From Macrococcoides epidermidis (GTDB lineage: Bacteria; Bacillota; Bacilli; Staphylococcales; Staphylococcaceae), in NCBI RefSeq assembly GCF_042659445.1, contig NZ_JBHSSR010000001.1: a stretch of 64,000 nt of DNA. The stretch is one strand, 5' to 3'. Of this stretch, positions 43,852 to 53,326 are shown one piece after another. The notes under the pieces were generated by a model. It had not been told where the DNA came from and did not search any database. It saw only the letters and a program-made list of their open reading frames with translations. Positions within the stretch are counted from its first letter, which is position 1. Every line of letters begins with the position of its first letter. The position numbers and the translations under genes are program-made.

Positions 43852-44949
43852 TTATTTCTGATGTTCGTTTATAGATTTAACTGCCTCATGAGTTATGTCC
43901 TGACGATGCATATAGATGTTGCGTACAATTGTTTTTATGACTGCATATGTTGGAACAGCAACAAGTATTGCCATAAATCCTCCCAAATTACCAGCTGCTA
44001 AAATAACGGTAATAATTGTGAGCGGATGAATATTTAAAGATTTACCCATAATATTCGGTGTAATAACATTTCCTTCTAATTGTTGTGCAACAAACATAAT
44101 GATGATGACATACACGACCATTACCGGATCTTGTATTAAAGCAATGATTATTGCTGGAATTATTGCAAGGTATGGTCCTAAGAATGGAATTAAATTCGTC
44201 ACCATACCCCACATCGCTAAAATCAATGCATAGTCTAATCCAATGATTAGATAACCTATCAACAATAAAATACCAAGGATAACACTAACAGTAACTTGAC
44301 CTTGTATGTATGATCTTAACGTTTTATCGATATCTTTAAATAAATTAACGACAAATAATTTTCTTCGTCCTGAAAATGGTGCAGCAACAAAAGGAATAAA
44401 ACGATCATGATCTTTAAGCATATAAATTAAGAAGAAAGGTACTAAAATAATTAAAAATAAAGTCGAAATAAACTGAGTGATAAATGAAAATGCGTTTGAA
44501 ACAATTTTTCCTGAAAAACTATTTAATTTTTCAATCCCATTATTGATACCATCCTTAACGTTTTCTGGTAGTTTTTCACGTTGATCTAATGCGATATTAA
44601 CATAAGATTGAAATTCTTTTTGGATTGTTGGAAAATTATCTACAAAATTATTACCCTGTTTCATAATAATTGGTCCAACAAATGATAAAAATAGACCCGT
44701 TAATATAACGAGTGTTAACATAATTGTTGTTAAACTCTGCCATCGCTTGAGATTATATCTCTTCTCCAGTTTATCCTGAAATGGAACAGTTACATAGTAA
44801 AGAAAACCGCCTAGTAATAAAGGTAAGATAATCGACTTAACAATTACTATTATAGGGTAAAAAATATGATTAATTTCTAAAAAATACTTGATGATTAGAA
44901 ATGATAATAATAATGCAACCCCAAATCTAAACCACACTTTTTTTGTCAT
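43852..44949 (-). CDS. AI-2E family transporter
   Basis: This 365-residue protein has about eight hydrophobic helices. The signature 'GMVTNLIPFLGPYLAIIPAII' near residue 245 and 'GNVITPNIMGKSLNIHPLTIITVILAAGNLGGFMAILVAVP' (split over helices 7-8) match the AI-2E/TqsA/YdbI family. Family members transport ions or small solutes, including sodium-proton exchange in some bacteria; autoinducer export is shown only for a few. There is no luxS or quorum gene nearby. It is monocistronic, with its own terminator and no obvious partner. Confidence 0.87.
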   Translation of the reverse strand: MTKKVWFRFGVALLLSFLIIKYFLEINHIFYPIIVIVKSIILPLLLGGFLYYVTVPFQDKLEKRYNLKRWQSLTTIMLTLVILTGLFLSFVGPIIMKQGNNFVDNFPTIQKEFQSYVNIALDQREKLPENVKDGINNGIEKLNSFSGKIVSNAFSFITQFISTLFLIILVPFFLIYMLKDHDRFIPFVAAPFSGRRKLFVVNLFKDIDKTLRSYIQGQVTVSVILGILLLIGYLIIGLDYALILAMWGMVTNLIPFLGPYLAIIPAIIIALIQDPVMVVYVIIIMFVAQQLEGNVITPNIMGKSLNIHPLTIITVILAAGNLGGFMAILVAVPTYAVIKTIVRNIYMHRQDITHEAVKSINEHQK

Positions 44950-45041
44950 AATGTCCTCCTAGAAATGATATAGTCTATTATACCCAAAAATAATGATATT
45001 ATTAATTTAAAATAATAATTATATGAAAAGAGTTGATGATG

Positions 45042-45764
45042 ATGAAAAACGGTCTTATAACACCATTTACTATGAATAGTGAACATTTAAATAGAACAGT
45101 AAAACTTGGCATATACTTTCCAGAAGATTACTCTCCATTCGTACAACACACATTGTTTATTTGTTTTGATGGACAGGATTTAAGTCAGATAGGAAGAATT
45201 CATCGTAAATATGAAACTTTAAAAGATGATTTTGATAACCCTTCAGTATTTCTTTTCGTACATTATAATAATGTTGATGAGAGAAAAGATGAATATCATC
45301 CAGAAGGTATACACCGTGAAAAATTCCAGAAATTTGTGTCTCAAGAATTGCTGGATTACATACAAGACACTTTTAATTTCGTGCATGATAAAAATAATAC
45401 GATTGTTATCGGAGATAGTTTAGCAGCTAGTATCTCTTTAACACTTGCTATAGAATATTCTGAACTAACTTCAAAATGTTGTCTATTCTCTCCAATGATA
45501 ACAGATAAAATATTAAATCAAATAAATAATCTTTCCCAAGAAAGAAAAAGCGAATTGAATCTCTATTTAATTGTAGGTAAAGAGGAAGATTATTTTAAAC
45601 TATTGACTGGAGATTATGCCGATTTTTTAACACCAATTAGACAATTACATCAAGTGCTAATAGATAATAATATTTCACATTATTATGATGAATTGGACGG
45701 TGGACACACATGGAAAACATGGCAAAAAGAAATAGAAAAATGTTTAAATTATTACTTAATTTGA
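45042..45764 (+). CDS. Esterase-like protein (YjcH family)
   Basis: This 240-residue soluble protein has the alpha/beta hydrolase plan of the esterase D/enterochelin-esterase-like family. 'TLFICFDGQDLS' is the oxyanion strand, 'TIVIGDSLAASISLTL' the nucleophile elbow with Ser in G-D-S-L-A, and GGHTWKTW the catalytic histidine. Three ATG codons follow each other at the start; I take the third (45042), with a spacing of nine from AAAAGAG. It is 45 bp upstream of the yjcG-like gene, as in Bacillus yjcH-yjcG. The substrate is unknown. Confidence 0.78.
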   Translation: MKNGLITPFTMNSEHLNRTVKLGIYFPEDYSPFVQHTLFICFDGQDLSQIGRIHRKYETLKDDFDNPSVFLFVHYNNVDERKDEYHPEGIHREKFQKFVSQELLDYIQDTFNFVHDKNNTIVIGDSLAASISLTLAIEYSELTSKCCLFSPMITDKILNQINNLSQERKSELNLYLIVGKEEDYFKLLTGDYADFLTPIRQLHQVLIDNNISHYYDELDGGHTWKTWQKEIEKCLNYYLI

Positions 45765-45808
45765 AATTCTGATATAATTGAATTATCAGAAAAAAAGGGG
45801 GATTCATT

Positions 45809-46318
45809 ATGAAACTAGGCATTGTATTATACCCATCAAAAGCATATCAGGATGAAATCAATCAGTATCGTAAGCGCTATGATTCTCATTATGCGTTAAT
45901 CACACCACATATTACGATTAAAGAAGCATTTGAGGTAGATGATCATGACATTGACGCTGTTACTGATAAATTAAAAGAGGTAGCAAAAACTATACAACCA
46001 GTAGAAATTAACGTAGAAAAAGTATCAGATTTTGCACCTACTCAAAATATCATCTATTTAAAAGTTAATCCAAATGAAAATCTCGTTAAGTTATTCGAAT
46101 TATTGAATGATGGTTCATTCTATGGTACGAACACATATCCATTCGTGCCACACTTTACAGTTGGACAGGGTTTTTCTTCGCAGGAATTCGAAGACTTAAA
46201 AGGTCAATTATCAATGAAAGATGTTACACACTCTGAAGTTATCGATAAGATTAGTTTATGTTATCAATTAGATAATGATACATGGAATGTAAAAGAAACA
46301 TTTAAATTAGGGGAATAA
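45809..46318 (+). CDS. yjcG: 2H phosphoesterase family protein YjcG
   Basis: This 169-residue protein has two H-x-T/S motifs, ITPHITIKEAF near residue 33 and 'FVPHFTVGQGF' near residue 114, the paired histidines of the 2'-5' RNA ligase / cyclic phosphodiesterase fold. Its length is close to B. subtilis YjcG (171). No true ligase activity is established for YjcG; hydrolysis of a cyclic phosphodiester is likely from the fold. It follows the esterase gene, and a terminator ends the unit. Confidence 0.9.
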   Translation: MKLGIVLYPSKAYQDEINQYRKRYDSHYALITPHITIKEAFEVDDHDIDAVTDKLKEVAKTIQPVEINVEKVSDFAPTQNIIYLKVNPNENLVKLFELLNDGSFYGTNTYPFVPHFTVGQGFSSQEFEDLKGQLSMKDVTHSEVIDKISLCYQLDNDTWNVKETFKLGE

Positions 46319-46344
46319 AAAAAAAGCCATTTCGGCTTTTTTTA
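46319..46344. terminator. Terminator between yjcG and fabI
   Basis: AAAAAGCC (46321-46328) pairs with GGCTTTTT around a 5-base loop with A and T runs on both sides, so it serves both convergent genes. Confidence 0.85.
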
Positions 46345-46347
46345 TTT

Positions 46348-47121
46348 TTATCCAACGATATGATATCCACCATCTACATGAATATTTTCACCAGTAACCC
46401 CACTTGATAAGTCAGTTAATAAATATAATGCAGTTTTACCTACTTCAATAGTATCAACATTTCTTCTTAATGGTGCATGCGCTTCAATTTCTTTTAGTAT
46501 CGTATTAAAGCTACCGACACCTTTGGCACTCAATGTTCTGATTGGTCCCGCAGAAATTGCATTAACTCGAATACCATCTTGTCCTAAATCAGATGCTAAA
46601 TATTTAACGTTAGCTTCTAACGATGCTTTCGCTACACCCATTACGTTATAGTTAGGAACAGCAAATTCTCCGCCGATATATGTTGTTGTAACGATAGTTC
46701 CACCTTCACGCATTAACTTTGAAGCTTCTCTAGCGACAATTGTTAATGAATATGAACTGATGTCCTGAGCCAGCAAAAATCCTTCACGACTCGTATCGAT
46801 AAAGCGACCACGCAAATCTTCCATATTTGCAAACGCGATAGAATGAAATACACCATCAATTCGTCCGAATTTATCTCCAATTTGTTTAAATGCATTAACA
46901 ACATCATCATCACTCTGTACATCACATTGTATCATTTCTGCGTTCTGATTATTCTTAAAGTTAGGTAGCAACTTCTCTAATTCATTCTTACTTCTTTCTT
47001 TACGATACGTAAATACAAGTTTACAGCCAACTTCATCTAAAACTTGTGCGACCCCATATGCAATACTTCTTTTATTCGCTATCCCCATTATCACGTAAAC
47101 TTTATCCTTAAAATTTAACAT
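46348..47121 (-). CDS. fabI: Enoyl-ACP reductase FabI
   Basis: FabI reduces trans-2-enoyl-ACP in the last step of each type II fatty acid elongation cycle, using NADPH in staphylococci. The 257-residue short-chain dehydrogenase-like protein has the FabI version of the cofactor motif, VIMGIANKRSIAYG, and the catalytic pair YNVMGVAK with Tyr and Lys eight residues apart (Tyr157/Lys164 in S. aureus). 'SIAFANMEDLRGRF' and FNTILKEIE match staphylococcal FabI almost exactly. The Ala95, Phe204-type residues changed in triclosan resistance look wild-type (FAN; SFNT). The start MLNF at 47121 is preferred over an adjacent ATG one codon upstream. A FapR-type operator lies 25 bp upstream. Confidence 0.95.
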   Translation of the reverse strand: MLNFKDKVYVIMGIANKRSIAYGVAQVLDEVGCKLVFTYRKERSKNELEKLLPNFKNNQNAEMIQCDVQSDDDVVNAFKQIGDKFGRIDGVFHSIAFANMEDLRGRFIDTSREGFLLAQDISSYSLTIVAREASKLMREGGTIVTTTYIGGEFAVPNYNVMGVAKASLEANVKYLASDLGQDGIRVNAISAGPIRTLSAKGVGSFNTILKEIEAHAPLRRNVDTIEVGKTALYLLTDLSSGVTGENIHVDGGYHIVG

Positions 47122-47146
47122 CATCGTTCTCCTTTATATGCAACTT

Positions 47147-47163
47147 CTAGTATCTAGTACTAA
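47147..47163 (-). promoter_or_regulatory. FapR-type operator upstream of fabI
   Basis: The minus strand reads TTAGTACTAGATACTAG, the 17-bp TTAGTA-N5-TACTAA pattern of FapR boxes with one mismatch at the end. It lies 25 bp before the fabI start, at or just after the expected transcription start. FapR represses fatty acid genes until malonyl-CoA rises. The fapR gene itself is outside the window. Confidence 0.65.
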
Positions 47164-47221
47164 TTTATTTAACTATAACATAAATCATTACTCAAAAAAA
47201 GCGAATCATATCTTTCCTTTA

Positions 47222-47268
47222 AACAAAAAACAATCTGGCCATGTCTCTATGGGACATGGCCAGATTGT
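47222..47268 (-). terminator. Strong terminator after CPA2 antiporter gene
   Basis: A 16-bp perfect stem (47230-47245 with 47253-47268) with a 7-base loop is followed on the minus strand by TTTTTTGTTT. Confidence 0.93.
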
Positions 47269-47274
47269 TGATAC

Positions 47275-49113
47275 TTAAAATAATTCTAATTCACGTTTTA
47301 TTTCATCTACATAGTTTCTTTCACCAGTAACAATTAATCGGTCTTTAAAGTGAAGTTCCGTTTCACCATGTGGCACAATAGAATCATTTCCACGTAATAT
47401 TCGCACAAAGATAATATCACCTGAAAATGGGAATTCACGTAATTGCATCTCATGATATTTTGTATTTAACATTTCAATTTCATATAATGAAGTTTCAACG
47501 TTAGATAAAAGATTTAACATGTTTGGTGATTCGATTAAACCTTTTAATAACGTTTTTGTACTTTGGAATTCACTGAATACTTCAATACCTGCTTCAGTTA
47601 ACTTATCGTCTTCCTGCAATGTTTCTAAACGGCAGATTACACGTGGTACGCCTTCTTGTTTCGCCATTTCTGCAACACTTCTATTAATTGATTCATCATT
47701 CGCCGAACAAACAACAATGTCAAAATCAAACAGACCAGATGCAGATAATGCCTCGTAACTATATTCATCAAGTTCAATTGTTTCCAGATCCTGAATCGTT
47801 CTTTTATCGACATTATTCTTTAAGTAGAATAACGTCGGTAAATATAAATCTGATTTAAAGCTTTGCGCGACAGGTATTGATAACTGGTTCTTACCGATAA
47901 ATGCCACTTTAATCGTTTTTTCTTCAGTAATTGCAACCGGGAAAGTCTTCTTAAATAATATAGGAACAATGACACAAGTGATTACTGCTGCTAATATTAA
48001 AGTACCACTTGTAGCACCATCAATTGTACCTAATCGTTCAGCGATTTTTGCCGAAGCGATAACAAGTGATAGCGTTGATGTCAGTAAGAATGAAGACGCA
48101 ATAACTGTTTTAGTATCATACCACTTTTTTAATATTGCTATCGGAATGACTTTAGTTAAATAGAATGCAATTAATAAGAATGGAATAATAATTAATCCTG
48201 AAGGATCTTTAAATAAAGCTGGTATATCTAAATCAACACCTACCATAATAAAGAACATCGGAATAAAGAAGCCATATCCAAAAGAATCTAGTTTATTAAC
48301 CATATCTTTATCTGGACCTAGAAGACTCACAACACATCCTGCTAAAAAGGCGCCTAATATATTTTCAGCACCTACACCTTCTGCAAGTGCAACGAGCAGA
48401 ATAATTAAGGCAAATACTGCACGAATTCCAATTTGAGTGGTCCCTGCCATCAGTTTTTCCAGGAATGGCGCTTTTTTGAAATTCTTACCGGTAATATAAA
48501 ATAATCCGGTAAATACGATTAATATGCCAATTAACCAAATCGGTGAATCGCCTTCAGCATAAAGCGTACCATATAAGGTTAATAATAAAATTGTGGCTAA
48601 ATCAGCGATTACTGCTACCAACAATATGATTTGTCCAATTGTAGTCTGCATAATATTCATTTCTTTTAAGGTAGGTACTACCACACCTAAAGAAATGGTA
48701 GAAATAATAATGACCATCAATAATACATCGTCTATAATACCCGTCCATTTAAATAAATAAGCTGCAATAATCGACAGTATCAAAATGCCGGTAAATATCA
48801 TTGATGAGATTACAATTGGGTTGGGTTCTTTTTGTTTTGCTTTTTTCTGTTTCGGTGATGATTTAAATGCTTTAAAATCAATTTCTAAACCACTTAAGAA
48901 CATTAAGAATATAAATCCTAAAGTTGATAACATATTTAACATCGCTGTACGATCTACCCAGTTAAATAGAGACTTTCCTACGATAATACCCATCAATATC
49001 TCTGCGACAACTACCGGTAAGAAATTAATACGTAATCGATTTAGTAATATTGGTGTTAAGAAAGCACAAACGACAACAATTACGAGTGATAATAATTCTG
49101 CATGATTTCCCAT
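47275..49113 (-). CDS. CPA2 family K+(Na+)/H+ antiporter with RCK domains
   Basis: This 612-residue protein should exchange K+ or Na+ for protons. The first 390 residues form twelve or so helices with the CPA2 pattern 'FLMFLSGLEIDF' and 'AENILGAFLAGCVVS'. A cytoplasmic RCK-N domain at about 410-520 has KVAFIGKNQ, a Rossmann strand, and an RCK-C domain at about 540-612 has 'FVRILRGNDSIVPHGETELHFKDRLIVTG'. In S. aureus the equivalent protein CpaA is controlled by c-di-AMP binding to RCK-C. The order fabI-antiporter-mgtE is the same there. A very strong terminator ends the gene 6 bp after the stop. Confidence 0.9.
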   Translation of the reverse strand: MGNHAELLSLVIVVVCAFLTPILLNRLRINFLPVVVAEILMGIIVGKSLFNWVDRTAMLNMLSTLGFIFLMFLSGLEIDFKAFKSSPKQKKAKQKEPNPIVISSMIFTGILILSIIAAYLFKWTGIIDDVLLMVIIISTISLGVVVPTLKEMNIMQTTIGQIILLVAVIADLATILLLTLYGTLYAEGDSPIWLIGILIVFTGLFYITGKNFKKAPFLEKLMAGTTQIGIRAVFALIILLVALAEGVGAENILGAFLAGCVVSLLGPDKDMVNKLDSFGYGFFIPMFFIMVGVDLDIPALFKDPSGLIIIPFLLIAFYLTKVIPIAILKKWYDTKTVIASSFLLTSTLSLVIASAKIAERLGTIDGATSGTLILAAVITCVIVPILFKKTFPVAITEEKTIKVAFIGKNQLSIPVAQSFKSDLYLPTLFYLKNNVDKRTIQDLETIELDEYSYEALSASGLFDFDIVVCSANDESINRSVAEMAKQEGVPRVICRLETLQEDDKLTEAGIEVFSEFQSTKTLLKGLIESPNMLNLLSNVETSLYEIEMLNTKYHEMQLREFPFSGDIIFVRILRGNDSIVPHGETELHFKDRLIVTGERNYVDEIKRELELF

Positions 49114-49122
49114 CTTTTCCTC

Positions 49123-50499
49123 CTAAGTTAAATAACTCATAAAAGTGGTTGCTAATCCGAAATAGATTAACATACTGATAATATCATTGGTAGTAGATAT
49201 AAATGGACCACTGGCAACAGCAGGATCTATCTTTAATCGATGCATCACTAAAGGAACCATTGCCCCGGCTAATGTAGCTACCGTCATTGCAATCGTTAAA
49301 CTAAAACAGACAATCAACCCGAGCACTGGTGTTTTATATAATACGCAAATGATAATAAATAACATAACTGAGCAGCTTAACCCGGTAATAAATCCCGATC
49401 CCGCTTCTCGCAATGCTAATTTAAACTTACTTTGTTCATCAATCTCGCCTGTTGAAATACCACGAACTACAACGGCTAAGCTTTGTGTACCGGAATTACC
49501 TGCCATCCCACCGATAAGCGGAATAAATGCTGCAAGTAAAGCGACCTTACTTAATGTATCTTCAAATTGTCCTAATATTGATGCTGTGATCATTCCCATA
49601 ACAGTTAATGCCATAAGCCATGGCAGACGTTTACGGGCTGTCGCAAACATAGAATCATCTGTAGAATCAATATCACTTACCCCGGCAAGTTTTGAGTAGT
49701 CTTCACTTGCCTCTTCATCAATAACGTCTAAAATATCATCGATAGTAATGATACCAAGCAAATGATTTTGATAATCTACAACAGGAATCGCTAAGAAATC
49801 ATAGTCTTTCATAATATTAGCGACATCTTCCTGATCATCAGCAACATTCACGCTAATAACTCTCTCATTCATTATGTCTTCGATATATTCATCATTTTCT
49901 GCAACGATGAGATCTCTAAGAGAGATTACGCCGACAAGTTGTTTCTTTTCATTCAGCACAAAGATATAGTAAATCGTTTCCGCTTGAGGTGCTTGTTCCT
50001 TCAATTGAATCATTGCTTCACGCACAGTGCTTAGTGAAGATACTGAAATAAATTCAGTTGTCATCAAACCACCGGCTGTATCCTCTTCGTAATGTAACAG
50101 TGCTTTGATTTCACCTGCTGTCTCTTTATCCATGAGCAGAAGCAAACTCGCTATCTTCGTCTTTGGTAGCATCTTTAAAATATCAACTGCATTATCGAAA
50201 GACATCTCTTCAAACATGCTGCTTGCATAACGTGCGTCCATTTCTTCAAAGATGTGATCATATTCATCATCTTCCATTTCAGTTGTTTCCATAAATTCTG
50301 CAACTTCTTTTGGAGATAAATAATGATAAATTTTATCTCGATATTCATCACTGGACTCGGTGAAATACTCACCTTGATCATATGTATGAAGTTCGAGGAA
50401 TTCTTCTCTAAACTGGTCTATATCACCACTCAACAATAGTTCATCTAATGCTTCTTTGTTATACATTTCTTCTTCTAAAACAACTTCTTCTTCTGACAT
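49123..50499 (-). CDS. mgtE: Magnesium transporter MgtE
   Basis: MgtE is a Mg2+ channel gated by internal Mg2+. The 458-residue protein has the N domain (residues 1-130, superhelical, acidic), two CBS domains (about 135-260; TTEFISVSSLSTVREAM, ISVNVADDQEDVANIMKDYDFLAIPVVD), the connecting plug helix and five membrane helices with the pore segment 'GGMAGNSGTQSLAVVVRGIS' and 'TNDIISMLIYFGLAT'. The pore Asp of the TNDI segment is the selectivity residue in the family. The ATG at 50499 follows GGAGGTGAG. No Mg riboswitch fits in the 25 bp to the upstream gene, with which it shares a transcript. Confidence 0.94.
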   Translation of the reverse strand: MSEEEVVLEEEMYNKEALDELLLSGDIDQFREEFLELHTYDQGEYFTESSDEYRDKIYHYLSPKEVAEFMETTEMEDDEYDHIFEEMDARYASSMFEEMSFDNAVDILKMLPKTKIASLLLLMDKETAGEIKALLHYEEDTAGGLMTTEFISVSSLSTVREAMIQLKEQAPQAETIYYIFVLNEKKQLVGVISLRDLIVAENDEYIEDIMNERVISVNVADDQEDVANIMKDYDFLAIPVVDYQNHLLGIITIDDILDVIDEEASEDYSKLAGVSDIDSTDDSMFATARKRLPWLMALTVMGMITASILGQFEDTLSKVALLAAFIPLIGGMAGNSGTQSLAVVVRGISTGEIDEQSKFKLALREAGSGFITGLSCSVMLFIIICVLYKTPVLGLIVCFSLTIAMTVATLAGAMVPLVMHRLKIDPAVASGPFISTTNDIISMLIYFGLATTFMSYLT

Positions 50500-50524
50500 A
50501 ATCTCACCTCCAAAATACAATTTA

Positions 50525-51385
50525 TTATAACATATCAAAAAAATGACTTAAATCTTTTGGTAATGATGACTTTATATTTATTTGATTACCGTAAATTGGA
50601 TGTTTAAATCGGACTTCGTTAGCATGAAGTGCATGTCTATCGATTTTTTTGTCATTCCCATACAATGTGTCACCAATCAGTGAATGTCCTAATGTGTAAA
50701 AATGGACACGTATTTGATGTGTTCTACCTGTGTGTAGACGTGCTTTTACCAATGATATATTCATGAATTTATTATATTGAAGTAATTGATATTCAGTTCG
50801 AGCATTTTGACCATAGACACTAACCTGCCTGGTGATGATTGAAGTGTCACTTCTTTCAATCGGTATGCAAATATTACCTTTAGGCTTCATTTCACCAAGA
50901 CATATTAATAAATAATGTTTCTCTATTTCATTCGTCAGCAAATGATGAATCAACTGATGTTTAGCAAATACTACAATACCACTCGTATTTCTATCAAGCC
51001 TGCTAACAGGATGAAGCACACTGTTATCAAATTTTTGTTCGAGATATCCATATACTGCTTCTAATAAACTATTATGTGGATGTAATTGAGAAGGTATTGT
51101 GTTCATAAAACTAGGTTTATTTACTATGATCATAAAAGAATCATCATATAATATTTCAATTGGAATGTGATTTGTTATTAAGTATGGACTTCTTATTTCC
51201 TCAGGAAGTCGCACAGTTAATGTATCATCCTGAGATATATTTGCTCTAACAGTTACAGGATGATTATTTACAAGTAAAGCGCCATTTTGTTTAATGGCGC
51301 TTAATGATTTCTTGCTATAACGCTGACTTTGTAAAAATATTTTTACAGTTGTGGCTTCTTTAATCGTGTATCTAATTTGAATCAA
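50525..51385 (-). CDS. RluA/RluD-family pseudouridine synthase
   Basis: This 286-residue enzyme converts uridine to pseudouridine in RNA. An S4-like N-terminal region (residues about 15-65: 'SLSAIKQNGALLVNNHPV') precedes the catalytic domain with VLHPVSRLDRNTSGIVVFA, where the Asp of RLDxxTSG is the nucleophile, and 'LHTGRTHQIRVHF'. Target sites cannot be assigned; the position in the relQ-ppnK operon is as in Bacillus YjbO and S. aureus. The start is a TTG overlapping the ppnK stop (TTGA); no better start is available. Confidence 0.9.
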   Translation of the reverse strand: MIQIRYTIKEATTVKIFLQSQRYSKKSLSAIKQNGALLVNNHPVTVRANISQDDTLTVRLPEEIRSPYLITNHIPIEILYDDSFMIIVNKPSFMNTIPSQLHPHNSLLEAVYGYLEQKFDNSVLHPVSRLDRNTSGIVVFAKHQLIHHLLTNEIEKHYLLICLGEMKPKGNICIPIERSDTSIITRQVSVYGQNARTEYQLLQYNKFMNISLVKARLHTGRTHQIRVHFYTLGHSLIGDTLYGNDKKIDRHALHANEVRFKHPIYGNQINIKSSLPKDLSHFFDML

Positions 51386-52179
51386 TCGTTTGCGATAAAA
51401 GAATCATGAACTCTTTTCCAGAATGGAAAAGGCCTAAATCTTGCAAAACGAACTTTCTCATCTGCAACACGATATTGTATCGAAGCCACACCTTTATGAT
51501 CTGCTGTCAGATGATCAAAAGTAAGTTGTAAAGTACTAGGATTAGCTGGAACAACCTTACAAGTATGATGCTTTGGTAATACTAAAGGAGATCCTACTGT
51601 ACGAAACACCCGATTATTAATCGATGCTATTTCTGTTATTTGCATCGCTTCTAATGAAGGATGGATCAATGCGCCGCCGAGTGCTTTATTATATGCAGTA
51701 GATCCACTCGGTGTCGAAATGCATAAACCATCTCCTCTAAAACGTTCAAATTGATCCCCACGGATAAACAAATCAGCTACGAGTGTTGCTCCATTGTGTG
51801 TTTTCACTGTTGCTTCATTAAGGGCTAAATATCTTGAAGGTCTTCCTTCCTCATATCTAACAATAACTTCAACTAAAGGGTATTCTATGACTTGAAAAGA
51901 ATCATTATTTATAGCAAGAATTAATTTTTCAACTTCGTGCGGTAGCCAGTCTGCATAAAAACCAAGATGTCCTGTATGTATTCCAACAAAACTTGTTTCA
52001 CTCAATCGGTGACTATATGTATGAAAGGCTTGTAATAATGTACCATCCCCACCTACAGAAATAACGATTTCGGGTGTTTCAACATCTTCAGTCATATTAA
52101 AATCTTTCATAAATCCTGTCATTTTCTGTTTTAAAGCATTGCTTTTTGAATCACCTTTAGACAATATATTAAAGCGCAT
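51382..52179 (-). CDS. nadK: NAD kinase
   Basis: NAD kinase makes NADP+ from NAD+ and ATP or polyphosphate. The 265-residue protein has the GGDGTLLQAF loop near residue 43 with the catalytic Asp, 'TGHLGFYADW', 'LNEATVKTHN', and GDGLCISTPSGSTAYNKALGG, all diagnostic. S. aureus PpnK has 269 residues. The gene starts 13 bp after relQ and ends overlapping the pseudouridine synthase start. Confidence 0.95.
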   Translation of the reverse strand: MRFNILSKGDSKSNALKQKMTGFMKDFNMTEDVETPEIVISVGGDGTLLQAFHTYSHRLSETSFVGIHTGHLGFYADWLPHEVEKLILAINNDSFQVIEYPLVEVIVRYEEGRPSRYLALNEATVKTHNGATLVADLFIRGDQFERFRGDGLCISTPSGSTAYNKALGGALIHPSLEAMQITEIASINNRVFRTVGSPLVLPKHHTCKVVPANPSTLQLTFDHLTADHKGVASIQYRVADEKVRFARFRPFPFWKRVHDSFIAND

Positions 52180-52191
52180 TCTCTCACCCTC

Positions 52192-52821
52192 TTAGTCTCT
52201 AATCTCACTACGTTGTTCTGAGTAAAACTTTTGAGCTTCTTTTATTTCTTCTCGAATTTCAGACATTTCTTCATCTAATAGATATGCTGCTTCTGCTGCA
52301 CGCTCTAAACGATTTTGAATTTCTGGTGGATAGTCTCCTGCATATTTATATCGTAATGTATGCTCAATAGTTGCCCAGAAGTTCATCGCTAACGTTCTTA
52401 TTTGTATTTCTGCCAGTATAAATTTTTGACCTGTTAATGTTTCAATTGGATATTTAATAATGACATGGTATGAGCGATAACCACTTTCTTTTGTGTCTTT
52501 AATATAATCTCGTTCTTCAACTACTTCAAAATCATGTCTATTTCGCAACATCTGTACAACAACATCTATATCATCTACGAATTGACACATCAGTCTAAGA
52601 CCAGCAATATCGTACATTTCTTCACTTAAACGATCAAACGGAATACCTCGTGTATTTGCTTTCTCAATGATACTTGGTATCGGTTTAACTCTGCCGGTTA
52701 CAAATTCTATCGGAGATGATTTACCTTCTGATTGAAATTGTTTACGGATACCCTTTAATTTAATTTTAAGTTCGTCGATTGCTTGTTTGTATGGTGATAA
52801 AAATAAATCCCATTGGTTCAT
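52192..52821 (-). CDS. relQ: Small alarmone synthetase RelQ
   Basis: RelQ makes (p)ppGpp from GTP/GDP and ATP and lacks the hydrolase domain of Rel. The 209-residue chain holds the synthetase motif GRVKPIPSIIEKANTR with the ATP-binding Arg/Lys, MYDIAGLRLMCQFVDDI, 'SGYRSYHVIIKYP' and 'EIQIRTLAMNFWATIEH' with the catalytic Glu and Arg. C-terminal helices mediate tetramer formation. RelQ (not RelP) is called from its length and from its place just before nadK, as in B. subtilis yjbM and S. aureus. In staphylococci it is induced by cell-wall stress. Confidence 0.93.
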   Translation of the reverse strand: MNQWDLFLSPYKQAIDELKIKLKGIRKQFQSEGKSSPIEFVTGRVKPIPSIIEKANTRGIPFDRLSEEMYDIAGLRLMCQFVDDIDVVVQMLRNRHDFEVVEERDYIKDTKESGYRSYHVIIKYPIETLTGQKFILAEIQIRTLAMNFWATIEHTLRYKYAGDYPPEIQNRLERAAEAAYLLDEEMSEIREEIKEAQKFYSEQRSEIRD

Positions 52822-52835
52822 AACAACACCTCATT

Positions 52836-53180
52836 CTATAGCTCAAATACCTCTTCAACACGTTCAACAAAAGGTTTACCATAATTAAAATTTCCTTGAA
52901 TATTTTCAATGAGTTCATCAAATTCTTCTTTAAAATTAATCAGTTCAATTGTACCGTATAAAAACCACGGATATGATTCATAAGCTTTCATCATATGCCA
53001 TGTCTCTTCAACAAATCGTAAATTAGCGAAGCTCTCGCCACCATCTAATAAATAAACAAATTGAAAATTATCACTATCTACCACCATTGTACCTGTGGCT
53101 GTTGCTTCAATTGGTGATTCTTCTGTAAATATCATCACTTTATTTTCTTCTAATTTAATTTCATTGACATGTAAATTCAT
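52836..53180 (-). CDS. UPF0738 family protein
   Basis: This 114-residue protein matches the staphylococcal UPF0738 family in length and in pattern: a small beta-rich N-terminus (ATATGTMVVDSDNFQFVYLL), then 'FLYGTIELINFKEEFDELIENI'. It is strongly acidic with no signal peptide or membrane helix. The stop codon is 14 bp from the relQ start, so it leads the operon UPF0738-relQ-nadK-rluD-like-mgtE. The function is unknown. It is divergent from the CYTH gene across 146 bp that presumably hold both promoters; I see no certain boxes there. Confidence 0.85.
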   Translation of the reverse strand: MNLHVNEIKLEENKVMIFTEESPIEATATGTMVVDSDNFQFVYLLDGGESFANLRFVEETWHMMKAYESYPWFLYGTIELINFKEEFDELIENIQGNFNYGKPFVERVEEVFEL

Positions 53181-53326
53181 TTTGTGTCATCTCCTTAACA
53201 TGAATATTTTAACATAATTATTGTAAATGTTTTAATGATTCTTGATTTAGTCATGAATAGAATGTAATATACTTTACTTCATATATTATGTTGTACATAA
53301 TTAAAATATATAAAAGGGGGTTCACC

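Noticed and set aside
45767..45791. Hairpin between yjcH and yjcG as a terminator
   Set aside because: An 8-bp stem is visible but no T run follows on either strand, and the next ribosome site is directly behind it; it could be weak structure only.
49187..49699. 170-codon open frame opposite mgtE
   Set aside because: It lies entirely within the MgtE membrane domain, which has complete family motifs, and has no ribosome binding site.
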